Source: Bradyrhizobium sp. 200 (lineage in GTDB: Bacteria; Pseudomonadota; Alphaproteobacteria; Rhizobiales; Xanthobacteraceae). Taken from it: a stretch of 64,000 bases of DNA. The stretch spans positions 5,376,001 to 5,440,000 of the forward strand of contig NZ_CP064689.1 in NCBI RefSeq assembly GCF_023100945.1. The letters run 5' to 3'. This document shows positions 16,087-24,620 of this stretch, piece by piece (the first letter of the stretch is position 1; every line of letters starts with the position of its first letter). A model generated the notes under the pieces. The model was not told the origin of the DNA, ran no database searches, and saw only the letters and a list, made by a program, of their open reading frames with translations. Made by a program: the position numbers and the translations under genes.

Positions 16087-17109
16087 TCATGTGACATTCG
16101 CGGCCGCCGCAAGCGGCAACCCCGCAACCAGATTTTGCGGCTTCAATCTCACCACCTTGTCCGCGCCCATGGCGAGGATGAGGTAGACGGGCTTGTCGCC
16201 GACCCGCTCATCCACCAGCCGGGCATCTTCGAAGCTCAGGCGCATCAAAGCCACGATGCGCTCGGCAACGTCGCCCTCCAGCCGCTCGCCGCGCCACAGC
16301 GCATTGCCGATCCGCGTCGCCTCGCTGTCGAGGCCGACGAACCAGCGCCAGTCACGATCCTCGATCGAGGGAACCGTTTCGACGCTGACGGTAACGCCGA
16401 GCAGGTGGCTGATCCAGCGTTCGATGACCCGGCACAGGCCGGCGCGCGCCTTGGCATTGCCGCCGAGATTCATGACCATCGCGTGCGCGTCCGATCGCGA
16501 CCAGTAGGTCCAGGCGTTTTCGTCGTCCATCACGTCCATCTCGCCGAACGACTTCGGCTGCTGCAGCATGGCCGTCAGCGGCGATGAATGCAGGTCGTGC
16601 TGGGCATGCTGCTCAGCCTCGATGACTTCCGCATCGGCGAGCAGCAGCGTCCCTTCGTGAAGCGCGGCCAGTTGGCTCCGATAGAACAGCTCGGCTGCGC
16701 GCAATACATAAGGGTCGTCGCAGCCTTCCAGCGCGTTGCGCAGGATCAGGTGGCACAATTGCGACAGGAAAATCGGCGGCAGATCGCCGGGCCCTTTGCG
16801 GGCCAGCGCGACATAGACCGCCTCCAGCGACGGCGCCGCCATCAGCCGGTCGCGGAAATTCATCATGAAGGACCAGTTTTCGCGCGCGTCGGCATCAGCG
16901 AGCCCGGCGATGTCCGCGCCCGACACCGGGCGCAGCGGATCGGCCATCAGGCTCGCATGCAGATCGCGCTCGGCGTCGCAGGCATCCGCTGGCGGCATCA
17001 ATTCAGGCCGCGCCAGATAGGCCATGATGAGTTCGGGCGTGGCGACCAGTCCGCCGTGATCGGCGCGGCGCGTGAGGTGATGGCCCGAGGCGACCCAGAA
17101 TTCTCTCAT
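16087..17109 (-). CDS. DUF6352-type protein of the formate dehydrogenase locus
   Basis: The protein has 340 residues, soluble and largely helical, starting MREFWVASGHHLTRRADHGG. The family name is recalled from fdh loci of related bacteria and is less certain than the gene itself. There are no cysteine motifs and no signal peptide, so it acts in the cytoplasm. Its start overlaps the stop of the next upstream gene by 4 bp, showing translational coupling. The role is unknown. Confidence 0.78.
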   Translation of the reverse strand: MREFWVASGHHLTRRADHGGLVATPELIMAYLARPELMPPADACDAERDLHASLMADPLRPVSGADIAGLADADARENWSFMMNFRDRLMAAPSLEAVYVALARKGPGDLPPIFLSQLCHLILRNALEGCDDPYVLRAAELFYRSQLAALHEGTLLLADAEVIEAEQHAQHDLHSSPLTAMLQQPKSFGEMDVMDDENAWTYWSRSDAHAMVMNLGGNAKARAGLCRVIERWISHLLGVTVSVETVPSIEDRDWRWFVGLDSEATRIGNALWRGERLEGDVAERIVALMRLSFEDARLVDERVGDKPVYLILAMGADKVVRLKPQNLVAGLPLAAAANVT

Positions 17110-17696
17110 GTACGATCCGTCGTCCTGGCGTCGTTTTTGATCAGCCCGAGAAGATCGACCTCTTCCTGGGGTTCAACTTCTTGGGGTTCAACATCGCCTT
17201 CGACTTCATGGAAGGTAAAGGCGCTGGCATGGGCGTGCAACCGGTCGGCATCCGCGCCGACCGGGCGCGGCTTGAGGGTGCGAAAGCGCTCGCGGATCTC
17301 ACCGTTTTCGACGCTGCGCTGAACGGCAAGCAGCGTCTGCGGCGGGTGCTCGCACAGCGAAGCGGCGAACGCGATCTCTTCCTCGGCGGCAAGGCGCGCG
17401 GCCTCCGCGTCCGGCGCCCCGAATTTCTCCACGAGTTGCGCTGCGAGCCGCTCGATCATCGTCTCCCGCTCCGCTTCCGTCGCTTCGGTGACGATAGCCA
17501 GCGTCGACCATCCGAGACTGTCGATGCCAAGAAAGCCGGAACGTAGCGCCACGCGCTGCTTCTGGCCGAGCGCGGCCGGATCCCGGTTCCAGAACACGAA
17601 CGCGCCGGAAACCGCCCATTCCCCGGGTTCCGCCGCCCGCTCGAAAACAAAGGTATCGGACGGGTCCAGCCTGATGGTCCGCGGAAATTTCAACAT
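17106..17696 (-). CDS. DUF6505-type protein of the formate dehydrogenase locus
   Basis: The protein has 196 residues beginning MLKFPRTIRLDPSDTFVFER. It contains a beta-rich first half (WAVSGAFVFWNRDP) and a helical, Glu/Ala-rich second half. It ends in an acidic tail (EPQEVEPQEEVDLLGLI). The start at 17696 lies 7 bp after the stop of the biotin/lipoate-ligase-like gene. The family name is from memory. The function is unknown. It is part of a coupled gene string. Confidence 0.75.
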   Translation of the reverse strand: MLKFPRTIRLDPSDTFVFERAAEPGEWAVSGAFVFWNRDPAALGQKQRVALRSGFLGIDSLGWSTLAIVTEATEAERETMIERLAAQLVEKFGAPDAEAARLAAEEEIAFAASLCEHPPQTLLAVQRSVENGEIRERFRTLKPRPVGADADRLHAHASAFTFHEVEGDVEPQEVEPQEEVDLLGLIKNDARTTDRT

Positions 17697-17703
17697 ATCC
17701 GCC

Positions 17704-18465
17704 TCATCCGAATTTCGGACCGCGCGCCTGCGGATCATACCAAACAGCGCGTCCAAGCGCATCCACCAGACTGCTCCGCTCCTGCGTTCCACTCTCGGCC
17801 GGCACGCTGACCAGAAGATCGCCGTTGACGTCGATGCCGCGGCGCTCGCCGGCCTTGCGCGCGGGAAGCCGTTCCAGATAGTCGCGCGCGATCGCCTCGA
17901 AGCCCCGCTCCTTCCAGCGGTCGAACGCGGTCATGAGATGGCGGCTGAAGCTCTCGATGATCGCATCGGTTTCAACCATCTCGAAACCTTCGCTCAGCAA
18001 GGATACGCCCGAGGCAGCCTGCACCTCCGGAACATGCGCCATGGCGGCAGCGCGCAGGATCACGCCGAAAACGAGCCATGCGGGTATGTCGTTTTCGGTG
18101 CATTCGGCCGGCCAGCCCAGCCGCCCGCCGCCGAGCAATCCCGCGTCGAACCGGATCGCATCAGGCCAGTCGAACGCAACCTCCCGCTCCGGCGGGCAAT
18201 GGGCGGCAATCGCGTCCGCCACCGCATTCATGCCGGCATAGAATGCCCGGCGCGCCGAGCGGAGCGGTTCGTCGGGTTCAAGCACCACCGCGAACTCGAC
18301 CAGATCGTAGCGACGCACCCACACGAGTGTCCCGGCGCCCGCCTCGGCCGCAATCTCACAGCCATGGGCGAAGGCGTCGCCAAGCTCGCGCAACGCGACC
18401 AAAGTATAACCGGGGGGCAGATCAAGCGTCTGTTCCGTATCCCCGAAACGAGCAATCACGAACAA
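17704..18465 (-). CDS. Biotin/lipoate protein ligase-like protein
   Basis: The protein has 253 residues. It resembles the BPL/LplA/LipB fold: GYTLVALRELGDAFAHGCEI near the N-terminus, then GAGTLVWVRRYDLVEFAVVL, and a C-terminal domain with RGIDVNGDLLVSV. The usual GRGRxGRxW loop of biotin ligases is replaced by AGTLVW, and the catalytic lysine is not obvious, so ligase activity is doubtful. It is the first gene of the string leading into the fdh structural genes. A specialised role in FDH maturation is inferred. Confidence 0.7.
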   Translation of the reverse strand: MFVIARFGDTEQTLDLPPGYTLVALRELGDAFAHGCEIAAEAGAGTLVWVRRYDLVEFAVVLEPDEPLRSARRAFYAGMNAVADAIAAHCPPEREVAFDWPDAIRFDAGLLGGGRLGWPAECTENDIPAWLVFGVILRAAAMAHVPEVQAASGVSLLSEGFEMVETDAIIESFSRHLMTAFDRWKERGFEAIARDYLERLPARKAGERRGIDVNGDLLVSVPAESGTQERSSLVDALGRAVWYDPQARGPKFG

Positions 18466-18475
18466 CTATTCCCTC

Positions 18476-18592
18476 ATTGCTTCACAGGCCGCAGGTGTAT
18501 GCTATCCGGCACCAGCCGGCGGCGCGAGCGGCCTTTAGTCGCTTGCAGATGTCCGCCCGAGCGGTTACCGCAGAACCGCAGGGTGAAGCAAT
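18476..18592. promoter_or_regulatory. Divergent promoter region carrying the same decamer in both leaders
   Basis: GTGAAGCAAT occurs on the plus strand at 18583-18592 and on the minus strand at 18485-18476. Each copy lies 10-20 bp before the start codon of its own gene (18613 on plus, 18465 on minus). The pair forms perfect 10-bp inverted repeats separated by 97 bp. It could be a shared leader element or regulator sites. No clear -35/-10 pair was identified. Confidence 0.45.
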
Positions 18593-18612
18593 CGGGTTCA
18601 AGGTATTTCAAA

Positions 18613-20649
18613 ATGAGTGCGGCGGCGTCTCGCCTCCTGATTTGCAGTTGCGAGAAGACCATGCCGCTCGATGCGGCAGCGATCGGTCGTGGCTGCACGG
18701 CCAAGGTCACGCAGGCAAACCAGCTCTGCGGCCTCGACCTCGACCGCTTCAAGGAGGCGCTCGCCGACGGCTCACCAATTACTGTGGCCTGCACCCAGGA
18801 AGCGCCGCTGTTTCGGGAAGTCGCGGAGAATTCGCCGCAGACCGAACTCACCTTCGTCAACATCCGCGAGACCGGCGGCTGGTCGAGGGATGCCGCGGCA
18901 GCCGGTCCGAAAGCAGCCGCGCTGATTGCCGCGGCGGGCGAAGACATGCCGCCGATCTCGCTGGTCACGCTCGAGAGCAGCGGCGTTGCGCTGATCTATG
19001 GCCGCGACGAGATTGCCATCGAGGCGGCGCAGCGTCTCGCCGATCGTTTGGACATCACCGTGCTTCTGACCAAACCCGGCGACGTGACGCCGCGCCGCAC
19101 CAACGAATTTCCCGTGCTCAAGGGCACGATCCGCAATGCAAGCGGACATCTTGGTCAGTTCGAGCTTGCGATCGACGATTACGCGCTGCCCTCGCCCTCC
19201 TCGCGCGCAAAGCTCGCGTTCGGGCCCTCGCGCAACGGCGCCACGTCCACCTGCGATCTGATTCTCGATCTCTCGGGCGGAACACCGCTGTTTCCCGCGC
19301 ATGAACTACGTCCCGGTTATTTGCGCGCCGATCCGCGCGACAAGGCTGCGGTCGAGCGCGCGATCGCGGATGCCGGCGGGCTGGTCGGCACCTTCGACAA
19401 GCCGCGCTTTATCAATTTCGAGCCGTCGCTGTGCGCGCATTCGCGCTCTTCCATTACCGGATGCACGCGCTGTCTTGATTTGTGTCCGACCGGCGCGATC
19501 GCGCCGAACGGGAACGCCGTCGCGATCGACGCCAATGTCTGCGCCGGCTGCGGTTCCTGCGCTTCGGTATGTCCGACCGGCGCGGCATCCTATGCGCTTC
19601 CGGGCGCGGACGCGCTGATGCGGCGGCTGCGGACGCTGCTGCAGACCTACCGCAAAGCGGGTGGAAGCGACGCCGTGGTCCTGTTTCACGACGGCGAGCA
19701 CGGCGAGGAAATCATCGATGCCCTGGCGCGGTTCGGCGAGGGCTTGCCGGCCAATGTACTGCCGCTGCGCGTCAACGAAGTGACGCAGCTCGGGCCGGAA
19801 CTCCTCGCGTCCGTGTTTGCCTATGGCGGCAGCGGCGTCGCGCTGCTCACGCGCGCCAGGCCCCGCCACGACATCACGGCACTTCGCCGCGCGGCCGAAA
19901 CCTCGGATCGCGTCGTTAGCGCGCTCGGCTTCGGTACCGGCATCATCCAGATCATCGAGACCGACGATCCGGACCAGTTGCGCGCCATGCTGGATGCCGC
20001 CCCTCGCGGGGTCGCAACGCAAAAGCCCGCCGGCTTTGTCCCGCGCGGCGCGAAACGCGGCGTGCTCGAGACAACGTTTCGCGAGCTTCATCTCGCAGCG
20101 CCCGCACCGGTCGACGTTGTGCCGCTGGCTCCGGGCGCTCCCTTTGGCACCGTGAAGCTTGATGTCGACGGCTGCACGCTGTGCCATGCCTGCGTCACCG
20201 CCTGCCCGACGGGCGCGCTTTCAGACAATCCCGACCGTGCAATGCTGCGTTTCACCGAAAGCCTCTGTGTGCAGTGCGGGCTCTGCGAATCCACCTGCCC
20301 CGAGAAGGTCATCGCCATCGAGCCGCGTCTCGACTTCCAGGCCTGGAACACGCCGCAGCGCGTGCTGAAGGAGGAAGAGCCATTCAACTGCATCGCCTGC
20401 GGCAAACCCTTCGGCACCAAAAGCTCGATCGACCGCGTGCTCGCAAAACTCGGCGAGAAGCACTGGATGTTCCGGGGCGCCAACGCCAGGCGTCTCGACG
20501 TCATCAAGATGTGCGCGGATTGCCGCGTCGAAGCGGTGGTCAACGAAAGTTTCGATCCGCATGCGGCGCCGCAACGCCCGCCGGTCATGTCGACAGAAGA
20601 TTATCTGCGCGCGCGCAATGTGAAGAAGGACGGTCCGCTTGGATCGTAA
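18613..20649 (+). CDS. Poly-[4Fe-4S] ferredoxin-type protein of the formate dehydrogenase locus
   Basis: The protein has 678 residues. The N-terminal part starts LLICSCEKTMPLD and contains a Rossmann-like segment (LITLESSG type, near residue 118). Four classical ferredoxin motifs occur: CTRCLDLCPTGA and CAGCGSCASVCPTGA at about residues 285-320, and CTLCHACVTACPTGA and CVQCGLCESTCPEKV at about residues 522-565. More cysteine pairs follow (CIACGKPFG and CADCRVE). Homologues accompany fdh genes and may supply electrons or clusters during maturation. The start at 18613 is chosen because the upstream open frame is antisense to another gene. The stop overlaps the Mrp gene. Confidence 0.85.
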   Translation: MSAAASRLLICSCEKTMPLDAAAIGRGCTAKVTQANQLCGLDLDRFKEALADGSPITVACTQEAPLFREVAENSPQTELTFVNIRETGGWSRDAAAAGPKAAALIAAAGEDMPPISLVTLESSGVALIYGRDEIAIEAAQRLADRLDITVLLTKPGDVTPRRTNEFPVLKGTIRNASGHLGQFELAIDDYALPSPSSRAKLAFGPSRNGATSTCDLILDLSGGTPLFPAHELRPGYLRADPRDKAAVERAIADAGGLVGTFDKPRFINFEPSLCAHSRSSITGCTRCLDLCPTGAIAPNGNAVAIDANVCAGCGSCASVCPTGAASYALPGADALMRRLRTLLQTYRKAGGSDAVVLFHDGEHGEEIIDALARFGEGLPANVLPLRVNEVTQLGPELLASVFAYGGSGVALLTRARPRHDITALRRAAETSDRVVSALGFGTGIIQIIETDDPDQLRAMLDAAPRGVATQKPAGFVPRGAKRGVLETTFRELHLAAPAPVDVVPLAPGAPFGTVKLDVDGCTLCHACVTACPTGALSDNPDRAMLRFTESLCVQCGLCESTCPEKVIAIEPRLDFQAWNTPQRVLKEEEPFNCIACGKPFGTKSSIDRVLAKLGEKHWMFRGANARRLDVIKMCADCRVEAVVNESFDPHAAPQRPPVMSTEDYLRARNVKKDGPLGS

Positions 20650-21508
20650 ACAGTCCGTGTCCGCTACCCCTGCAGATCTCAAGGCCCGTGCGACGTCGAA
20701 AGCCGCCGGCATTCCCGGCGTCAAGCATGTCATCGCGGTTGCCTCCGGCAAGGGCGGCGTCGGCAAATCCACCACCTCCTGCAACCTCGCGCTCGGCTTT
20801 GCGGCGCTCGGACTAAAGACCGGCATTCTCGACGCCGACATTTACGGCCCGTCGCAACAAAAACTGTTCGGACTGCGCGGCAAGCCGCGGCAGCTCGGCC
20901 CGCGCATGCTGGAGCCGATGGAGCGCTTCGGCGTCAAGGTGATGTCGATCGGCTTTCTGGTCGAGGAAGACAACGCCATGATCTGGCGCGGGCCGATGGT
21001 GATCTCGGCGATCACGCAAATGCTGCGCGAGGTCGCGTGGGACGATCTCGATATTCTCGTCGTCGACCTGCCGCCCGGCACCGGTGACGCCCAGCTCACC
21101 ATGGCGCAGCAGGCGCCGCTGGCCGGCGCGATCATCGTCTCGACGCCGCAGGACCTTGCTTTGATCGACGCGCGGCGCGGCATTGCGATGTTTCAGAAGG
21201 TCAGCATCCCGATCCTGGGTCTGATCGAAAACATGTCGAGCTTCTGCTGCCCGACCTGCAACCACGTCACGCCGATCTTCGGCCATGGCGGCGCACGGCT
21301 GGAGGCAGAACGCCGCGGCATTCCCTATCTCGGCGAGATTCCGCTCGACATGCAGATCCGCCAGACCTCCGACGACGGCCGCCCGATCGTCGCGATCGAG
21401 CCCGACGGCGTCCATGCCAGGCACTATATCGGCATCGCGCGCGAGATCTGGACGACGATCGTCACCGGCGCGGCACACCGGCCGCCGCCGCGCATCGTCA
21501 TCGAGTAG
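20639..21508 (+). CDS. Mrp/NBP35-type P-loop ATPase (Fe-S carrier family)
   Basis: The protein has 289 residues. The deviant Walker A (ASGKGGVGKST) lies near residue 36, Walker B-like DLPPGTGDAQLT near residue 142, and the cluster-binding Cys pair is in SFCCPTCNH near residue 203. Proteins of this family carry and transfer [4Fe-4S] clusters. A TTG start at 20639 overlaps the ferredoxin gene by 11 bp, so the two are coupled. Lacking the N-terminal MIP18 domain of housekeeping Mrp (ApbC), it may be a specialised paralogue for FDH. The C-terminal PPPRIVIE is typical of the paralogue group. Confidence 0.85.
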   Translation: MDRKQSVSATPADLKARATSKAAGIPGVKHVIAVASGKGGVGKSTTSCNLALGFAALGLKTGILDADIYGPSQQKLFGLRGKPRQLGPRMLEPMERFGVKVMSIGFLVEEDNAMIWRGPMVISAITQMLREVAWDDLDILVVDLPPGTGDAQLTMAQQAPLAGAIIVSTPQDLALIDARRGIAMFQKVSIPILGLIENMSSFCCPTCNHVTPIFGHGGARLEAERRGIPYLGEIPLDMQIRQTSDDGRPIVAIEPDGVHARHYIGIAREIWTTIVTGAAHRPPPRIVIE

Positions 21509-21529
21509 ACGCCGTGCATTGACGGCAAC

Positions 21530-21784
21530 TCAGGGGCTCAGGAAGACCGGATTGATCCGCTCTGCTCCACCGACAAGACCGAGCGCCCGCAATTCGTCGC
21601 GGTGCAGATCGACCATGAGAATCGACAGGATCACGGAAAGAACGGCGGCGCTGAAGATGAGAAACGGCGAAGCGGATATGTCGGCCACATCGCGTTGCGC
21701 AGCCGTTCGCTCTCGGGAGTTGCTCCAGAATGGAGCCAGCAAAGCCCGCAAAGCTGAGAGCATTCGGACCGTTCTTCGTTGCAT
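21530..21784 (-). CDS. Possible small membrane protein, 84 residues
   Basis: The second half looks protein-like: a single hydrophobic helix (FLIFSAAVLSVILSILMVDL) followed by HRDELRALGLVGGAERINPV. The first half is arginine-rich and less convincing, so an internal start is possible. It is convergent with the Mrp gene 22 bp away. There is no family match from memory. Confidence 0.4.
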   Translation of the reverse strand: MQRRTVRMLSALRALLAPFWSNSRERTAAQRDVADISASPFLIFSAAVLSVILSILMVDLHRDELRALGLVGGAERINPVFLSP

Positions 21785-21843
21785 CGCGCTCTGAGCCTAG
21801 AGCGCCCCCTGGCCAATGTCGAGATTTGGACAACAGGACATCT

Positions 21844-21869
21844 CGCCACACCTGCAAGCAGGTGTGGCG
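21844..21869. terminator. Perfect 12-bp stem hairpin after the deacetylase gene
   Basis: CGCCACACCTGC-AA-GCAGGTGTGGCG is a perfect inverted repeat 13 bp beyond the stop of the deacetylase gene on the minus strand. There is no T-tract, so intrinsic termination is uncertain. It could act as a 3'-end stabiliser or a convergent transcription barrier. Confidence 0.5.
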
Positions 21870-21882
21870 ATGTGCGCACGAG

Positions 21883-22908
21883 CTAACGCGCCTCTTCGAA
21901 GCCACCGAGCGCCGCGGTGAGATTGGCGCCAAGGATATCGGAGAGATAACCGCCCTCCTGCACGAAGACGGTCGGAAGACCCAGGCGCGCGATCGCAGCA
22001 CCAATGCGCCGGAAGCCCGCCGTCGTCACCGCAAGGCCGGCGAGCGGATCGTTCTCCGAGGCATCGAGACCGAGCACGACCACCAGCGCGCCGGGCGCAA
22101 ACGCGCGGATGGTTTTTTCCGCCTCGCCAATCGCCTTGATGTAGTCGTCATCGCCGGTGCCCTTCGGGAGAGGAATATTGAGATTGGCGCCGAGACCGGG
22201 CCCGGCGCCGCGCTCATGCGCATATCCCCAGACGAAGGGATAGAAGAAGACGGGATCGGCGTGGATCGACACGGTGAGAACGTCTGATCGTTCGTAAAAG
22301 ATGCCCTGCGTACCGTTGCCATGGTGCACGTCGACATCGAGAATGGCCACGCGCTCATGCTGCAGCCGAAGCTGGGCAGCCGCGACCGCGCTGTTGTTGA
22401 AGAAACAGAAGCCACCCGACATGTCGGCATAGGCATGATGTCCCGGCGGCCGGCACAGCGCATAAACAGCGTCTTCGCCGTCCATGACGAGTTGCGCCGC
22501 AGTCGTGGCGACATCGGTGGCGGCACAGGCGGCAGCGTAGGTGCCCTTGCTGATCGGAGCCGCCGTATCCGCCGCGTGCCAGCCGAGGCGGCCGACGATA
22601 TGGGTTGGATAGGTCGCGCCGTAGCGGACCGGGTGGATGTTGGCGATCATCTCCGAACCGGAATCGCCGAGCGCGACCCAGGCGTCCCAGGCTTCCTCCA
22701 TGAAACGCAGATATTCGGCGCTGTGGACCCGCGCACGCGGGCCCTGCCCGAACACCGTCGGCTCGACCAGCGTGTGTTTGCCGGCCTTCAATCCGGCCAG
22801 CAACCGGTCGGCGCGCTCGGGCTGCTCGGTGGTGCGCTGGACGACGCCACGCACCAGGAAGAATTGCGGATCGTGGCTGCGATGCAGTTCGGTATAGACG
22901 GCCTTCAC
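21883..22908 (-). CDS. Histone-deacetylase-superfamily protein, acetylpolyamine amidohydrolase type
   Basis: The protein has 341 residues. The zinc deacetylase signature residues are present: GHHAYADMSGGFCFFNN near residue 157, VDVHHGNGTQ near residue 196, and LGLDASENDP near residue 283. The length and the start (MKAVYTELHRSHDPQFFLVR) match bacterial acetylpolyamine amidohydrolases, which remove acetyl groups from N-acetyl-polyamines or related N-acyl amines. The gene overlaps the GntR stop by 4 bp. Its neighbours (aldolase, peptide-type importer, kinase and aminotransferase) suggest it deacylates an imported N-acyl compound; the substrate is unknown. Confidence 0.88.
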   Translation of the reverse strand: MKAVYTELHRSHDPQFFLVRGVVQRTTEQPERADRLLAGLKAGKHTLVEPTVFGQGPRARVHSAEYLRFMEEAWDAWVALGDSGSEMIANIHPVRYGATYPTHIVGRLGWHAADTAAPISKGTYAAACAATDVATTAAQLVMDGEDAVYALCRPPGHHAYADMSGGFCFFNNSAVAAAQLRLQHERVAILDVDVHHGNGTQGIFYERSDVLTVSIHADPVFFYPFVWGYAHERGAGPGLGANLNIPLPKGTGDDDYIKAIGEAEKTIRAFAPGALVVVLGLDASENDPLAGLAVTTAGFRRIGAAIARLGLPTVFVQEGGYLSDILGANLTAALGGFEEAR

Positions 22909-23645
22909 ACGGTTACTCCGTTGGTTGGAATGAGAATCCCGCTCGGGGGTTCAATGGAATTGCCACTTGGCGGCGTCAGCTCTCGCACCAGTTTACCGAC
23001 TTCGCGCCAGGCGTGGCCGATATGGTAATCGACATGCGCGGTGATGCGCTCGGGATGACCGGCCTCGATCGCGGCAAGCAGCGGCTCGTGCGTCCGCGCG
23101 ATCTCATGCGGATCGTCGTATAGACGCCCGATCAGTCCGATCACCATCCGCAGTTCGGCCGCCAGATCATCGAACAGCCGCAGCAGGCGCCGGTTGTTGG
23201 CGATTTCAAAGATCAGCCGGTGAAAACGATAGTCCTCTTCGACCTGCCGCGCCGGATCGTCGAGATCGGCAGTCTTGTGCAGAACATCGATTTGCCGCCG
23301 CAACACCTCGCGCGACTGGGGCGTGAGATTCCGCGCCGCCAGCACGCCGGCATGCCGCTCGATGCAAATGCGCAAATCGTAGATCTCGTCGATATTCCTG
23401 ATTTCGAGCTTGCGCACGAAGAAGCCCCGCCGCGGGCTTGCGACCAGCAGCCCCTGCTTCTCCAGCAGGCGTGCCGCCTCACGCACCGGGGCGCGGCTGA
23501 CGCCCAGTTCGCGGGCAATGCCTGCCTCCACCACTTTGGACCCGGGAGGCAGGCGCCCCTGAACAATGGCCTGCATCAGAATGCGGGCGATCTGGCCTAC
23601 CAGATCGCTGTCGGCAAGTGCCGGTAATCCAACGGGAAGAGACAT
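22905..23645 (-). CDS. GntR-family regulator (FCD type) of the amine/aldolase cluster
   Basis: About 246 residues. The winged helix covers about residues 12-75 (LPPGSKVVEAGIARELGVSR and APVREAARLLEKQG). FCD effector helices follow with IERHAGVLAARNLT and YRFHRLIFEIANNRRLL. The start at 23645 (MSLPVGLPAL) is preferred to 23654. It is transcribed with the deacetylase gene and divergently from the aldolase/ABC operon. It is therefore the likely local repressor acting in the 23.65-23.77 kb spacer. Confidence 0.9.
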   Translation of the reverse strand: MSLPVGLPALADSDLVGQIARILMQAIVQGRLPPGSKVVEAGIARELGVSRAPVREAARLLEKQGLLVASPRRGFFVRKLEIRNIDEIYDLRICIERHAGVLAARNLTPQSREVLRRQIDVLHKTADLDDPARQVEEDYRFHRLIFEIANNRRLLRLFDDLAAELRMVIGLIGRLYDDPHEIARTHEPLLAAIEAGHPERITAHVDYHIGHAWREVGKLVRELTPPSGNSIEPPSGILIPTNGVTV

Positions 23646-23684
23646 AGGGCGCATCGGCTAAACCCGCGTCATCTGGTGACTATT

Positions 23685-23720
23685 TTTTAATCGTCGATTG
23701 TCGACACTTTAATCTTGCCC
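23685..23720. promoter_or_regulatory. Divergent spacer with TGTCGACA palindrome
   Basis: TGTCGACA (23699-23706) is a perfect 8-bp palindrome in an AT-rich part of the spacer between the divergent GntR and aldolase genes. The wider sequence ATTGTCGACACTTTAAT has partial dyad symmetry. It is a candidate GntR operator; no -35/-10 boxes are clear. Confidence 0.4.
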
Positions 23721-23772
23721 AGATGCTGCGCCGCACGCAAGCTGAAAAAGTTGGAAATGGATTAAAGCGAAA

Positions 23773-24561
23773 ATGACAAGCGCAGCCCACAATACCGCCA
23801 AGGCATGGCCGGCGGCGGCAGACCAGACTCTCCAAATCCGGATCGACCTCGCGGCCGCCTACCGGCTGATTCACCGGCTTGGTCTCGACGACAGCATCTA
23901 CACCCACATCTCCGCGCGGCTTCCGGGCCGGCAGGACCGCTTCCTCATCAACCCCTACGGCCTGCGCTTCGAGGAAGTCACCGCGTCCAATCTGGTGACG
24001 GTCGACCTCGACGGAAACGTCATCGACGATCCCATGGGCCTCGGCATCAACCCGGCCGGCTTCACGATTCACAGCGCGATCCATGCCGCGCGGCATGACG
24101 CAATCTGCGTCCTGCATACGCACACGGTCGCCGGCATTGCCGTTGCCTGCCAGAAGCGGGGCCTGTTGCCGCTCAATCAATGGTCGCTGCAGTTTACCGA
24201 TTGCCTCGCCTATCACGACTACGAAGGCATCGCGCTCGATCTCGACGAGCGTTCGCGGCTCGTCGGCGATCTCGGCGACAAGTTCGTGATGGTGCTGCGC
24301 AACCACGGCATGCTGACCTGCGGACGATCCGTCGCCGAGGCGTTCAAGCTGATGCACAATCTGGAACGCTCCTGCCGCGCCCAGCTCGCCGTGCAGTCGT
24401 CCGGCGCCGAGATCATCGAGCTGTCGGCTGCGGTAGCTCGCAAGACGGCGTCTCAATACGCCAGCTTCTACGACGCGATCGAAACCAATGGCATGCCCGA
24501 CAGCGAATGGGCCGCCTTCAAGCGGATGCTCGAACGTACCGATCCCGATTTTGCGACCTGA
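23773..24561 (+). CDS. Class II aldolase/adducin family protein
   Basis: The protein has 262 residues. Family features include LAAAYRLIHRLGLDDSIYTH near the N-terminus, the zinc ligands in CVLHTHT (about residues 113-119), and a third His in NHGMLTCG (about residue 178). Members include L-fuculose-phosphate aldolase and 3-oxo-tetronate 4-phosphate decarboxylase, which cleave or decarboxylate small phosphorylated sugars. Other members have no known activity. It is the first gene of the importer operon. The substrate cannot be inferred from sequence alone. Confidence 0.85.
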   Translation: MTSAAHNTAKAWPAAADQTLQIRIDLAAAYRLIHRLGLDDSIYTHISARLPGRQDRFLINPYGLRFEEVTASNLVTVDLDGNVIDDPMGLGINPAGFTIHSAIHAARHDAICVLHTHTVAGIAVACQKRGLLPLNQWSLQFTDCLAYHDYEGIALDLDERSRLVGDLGDKFVMVLRNHGMLTCGRSVAEAFKLMHNLERSCRAQLAVQSSGAEIIELSAAVARKTASQYASFYDAIETNGMPDSEWAAFKRMLERTDPDFAT

Positions 24562-24620
24562 CATACGCAACGCTCAACCCGGTAGCGCGCCGGCCAGTCT
24601 TTTTTGAACGAGGTAGAGTA

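Noticed and set aside
17488..18612. 375-codon N-terminal extension of the poly-ferredoxin protein
   Set aside because: It is antisense to the DUF6505-type and lipoate-ligase-like genes and has no domain; the ferredoxin protein starts naturally at 18613.
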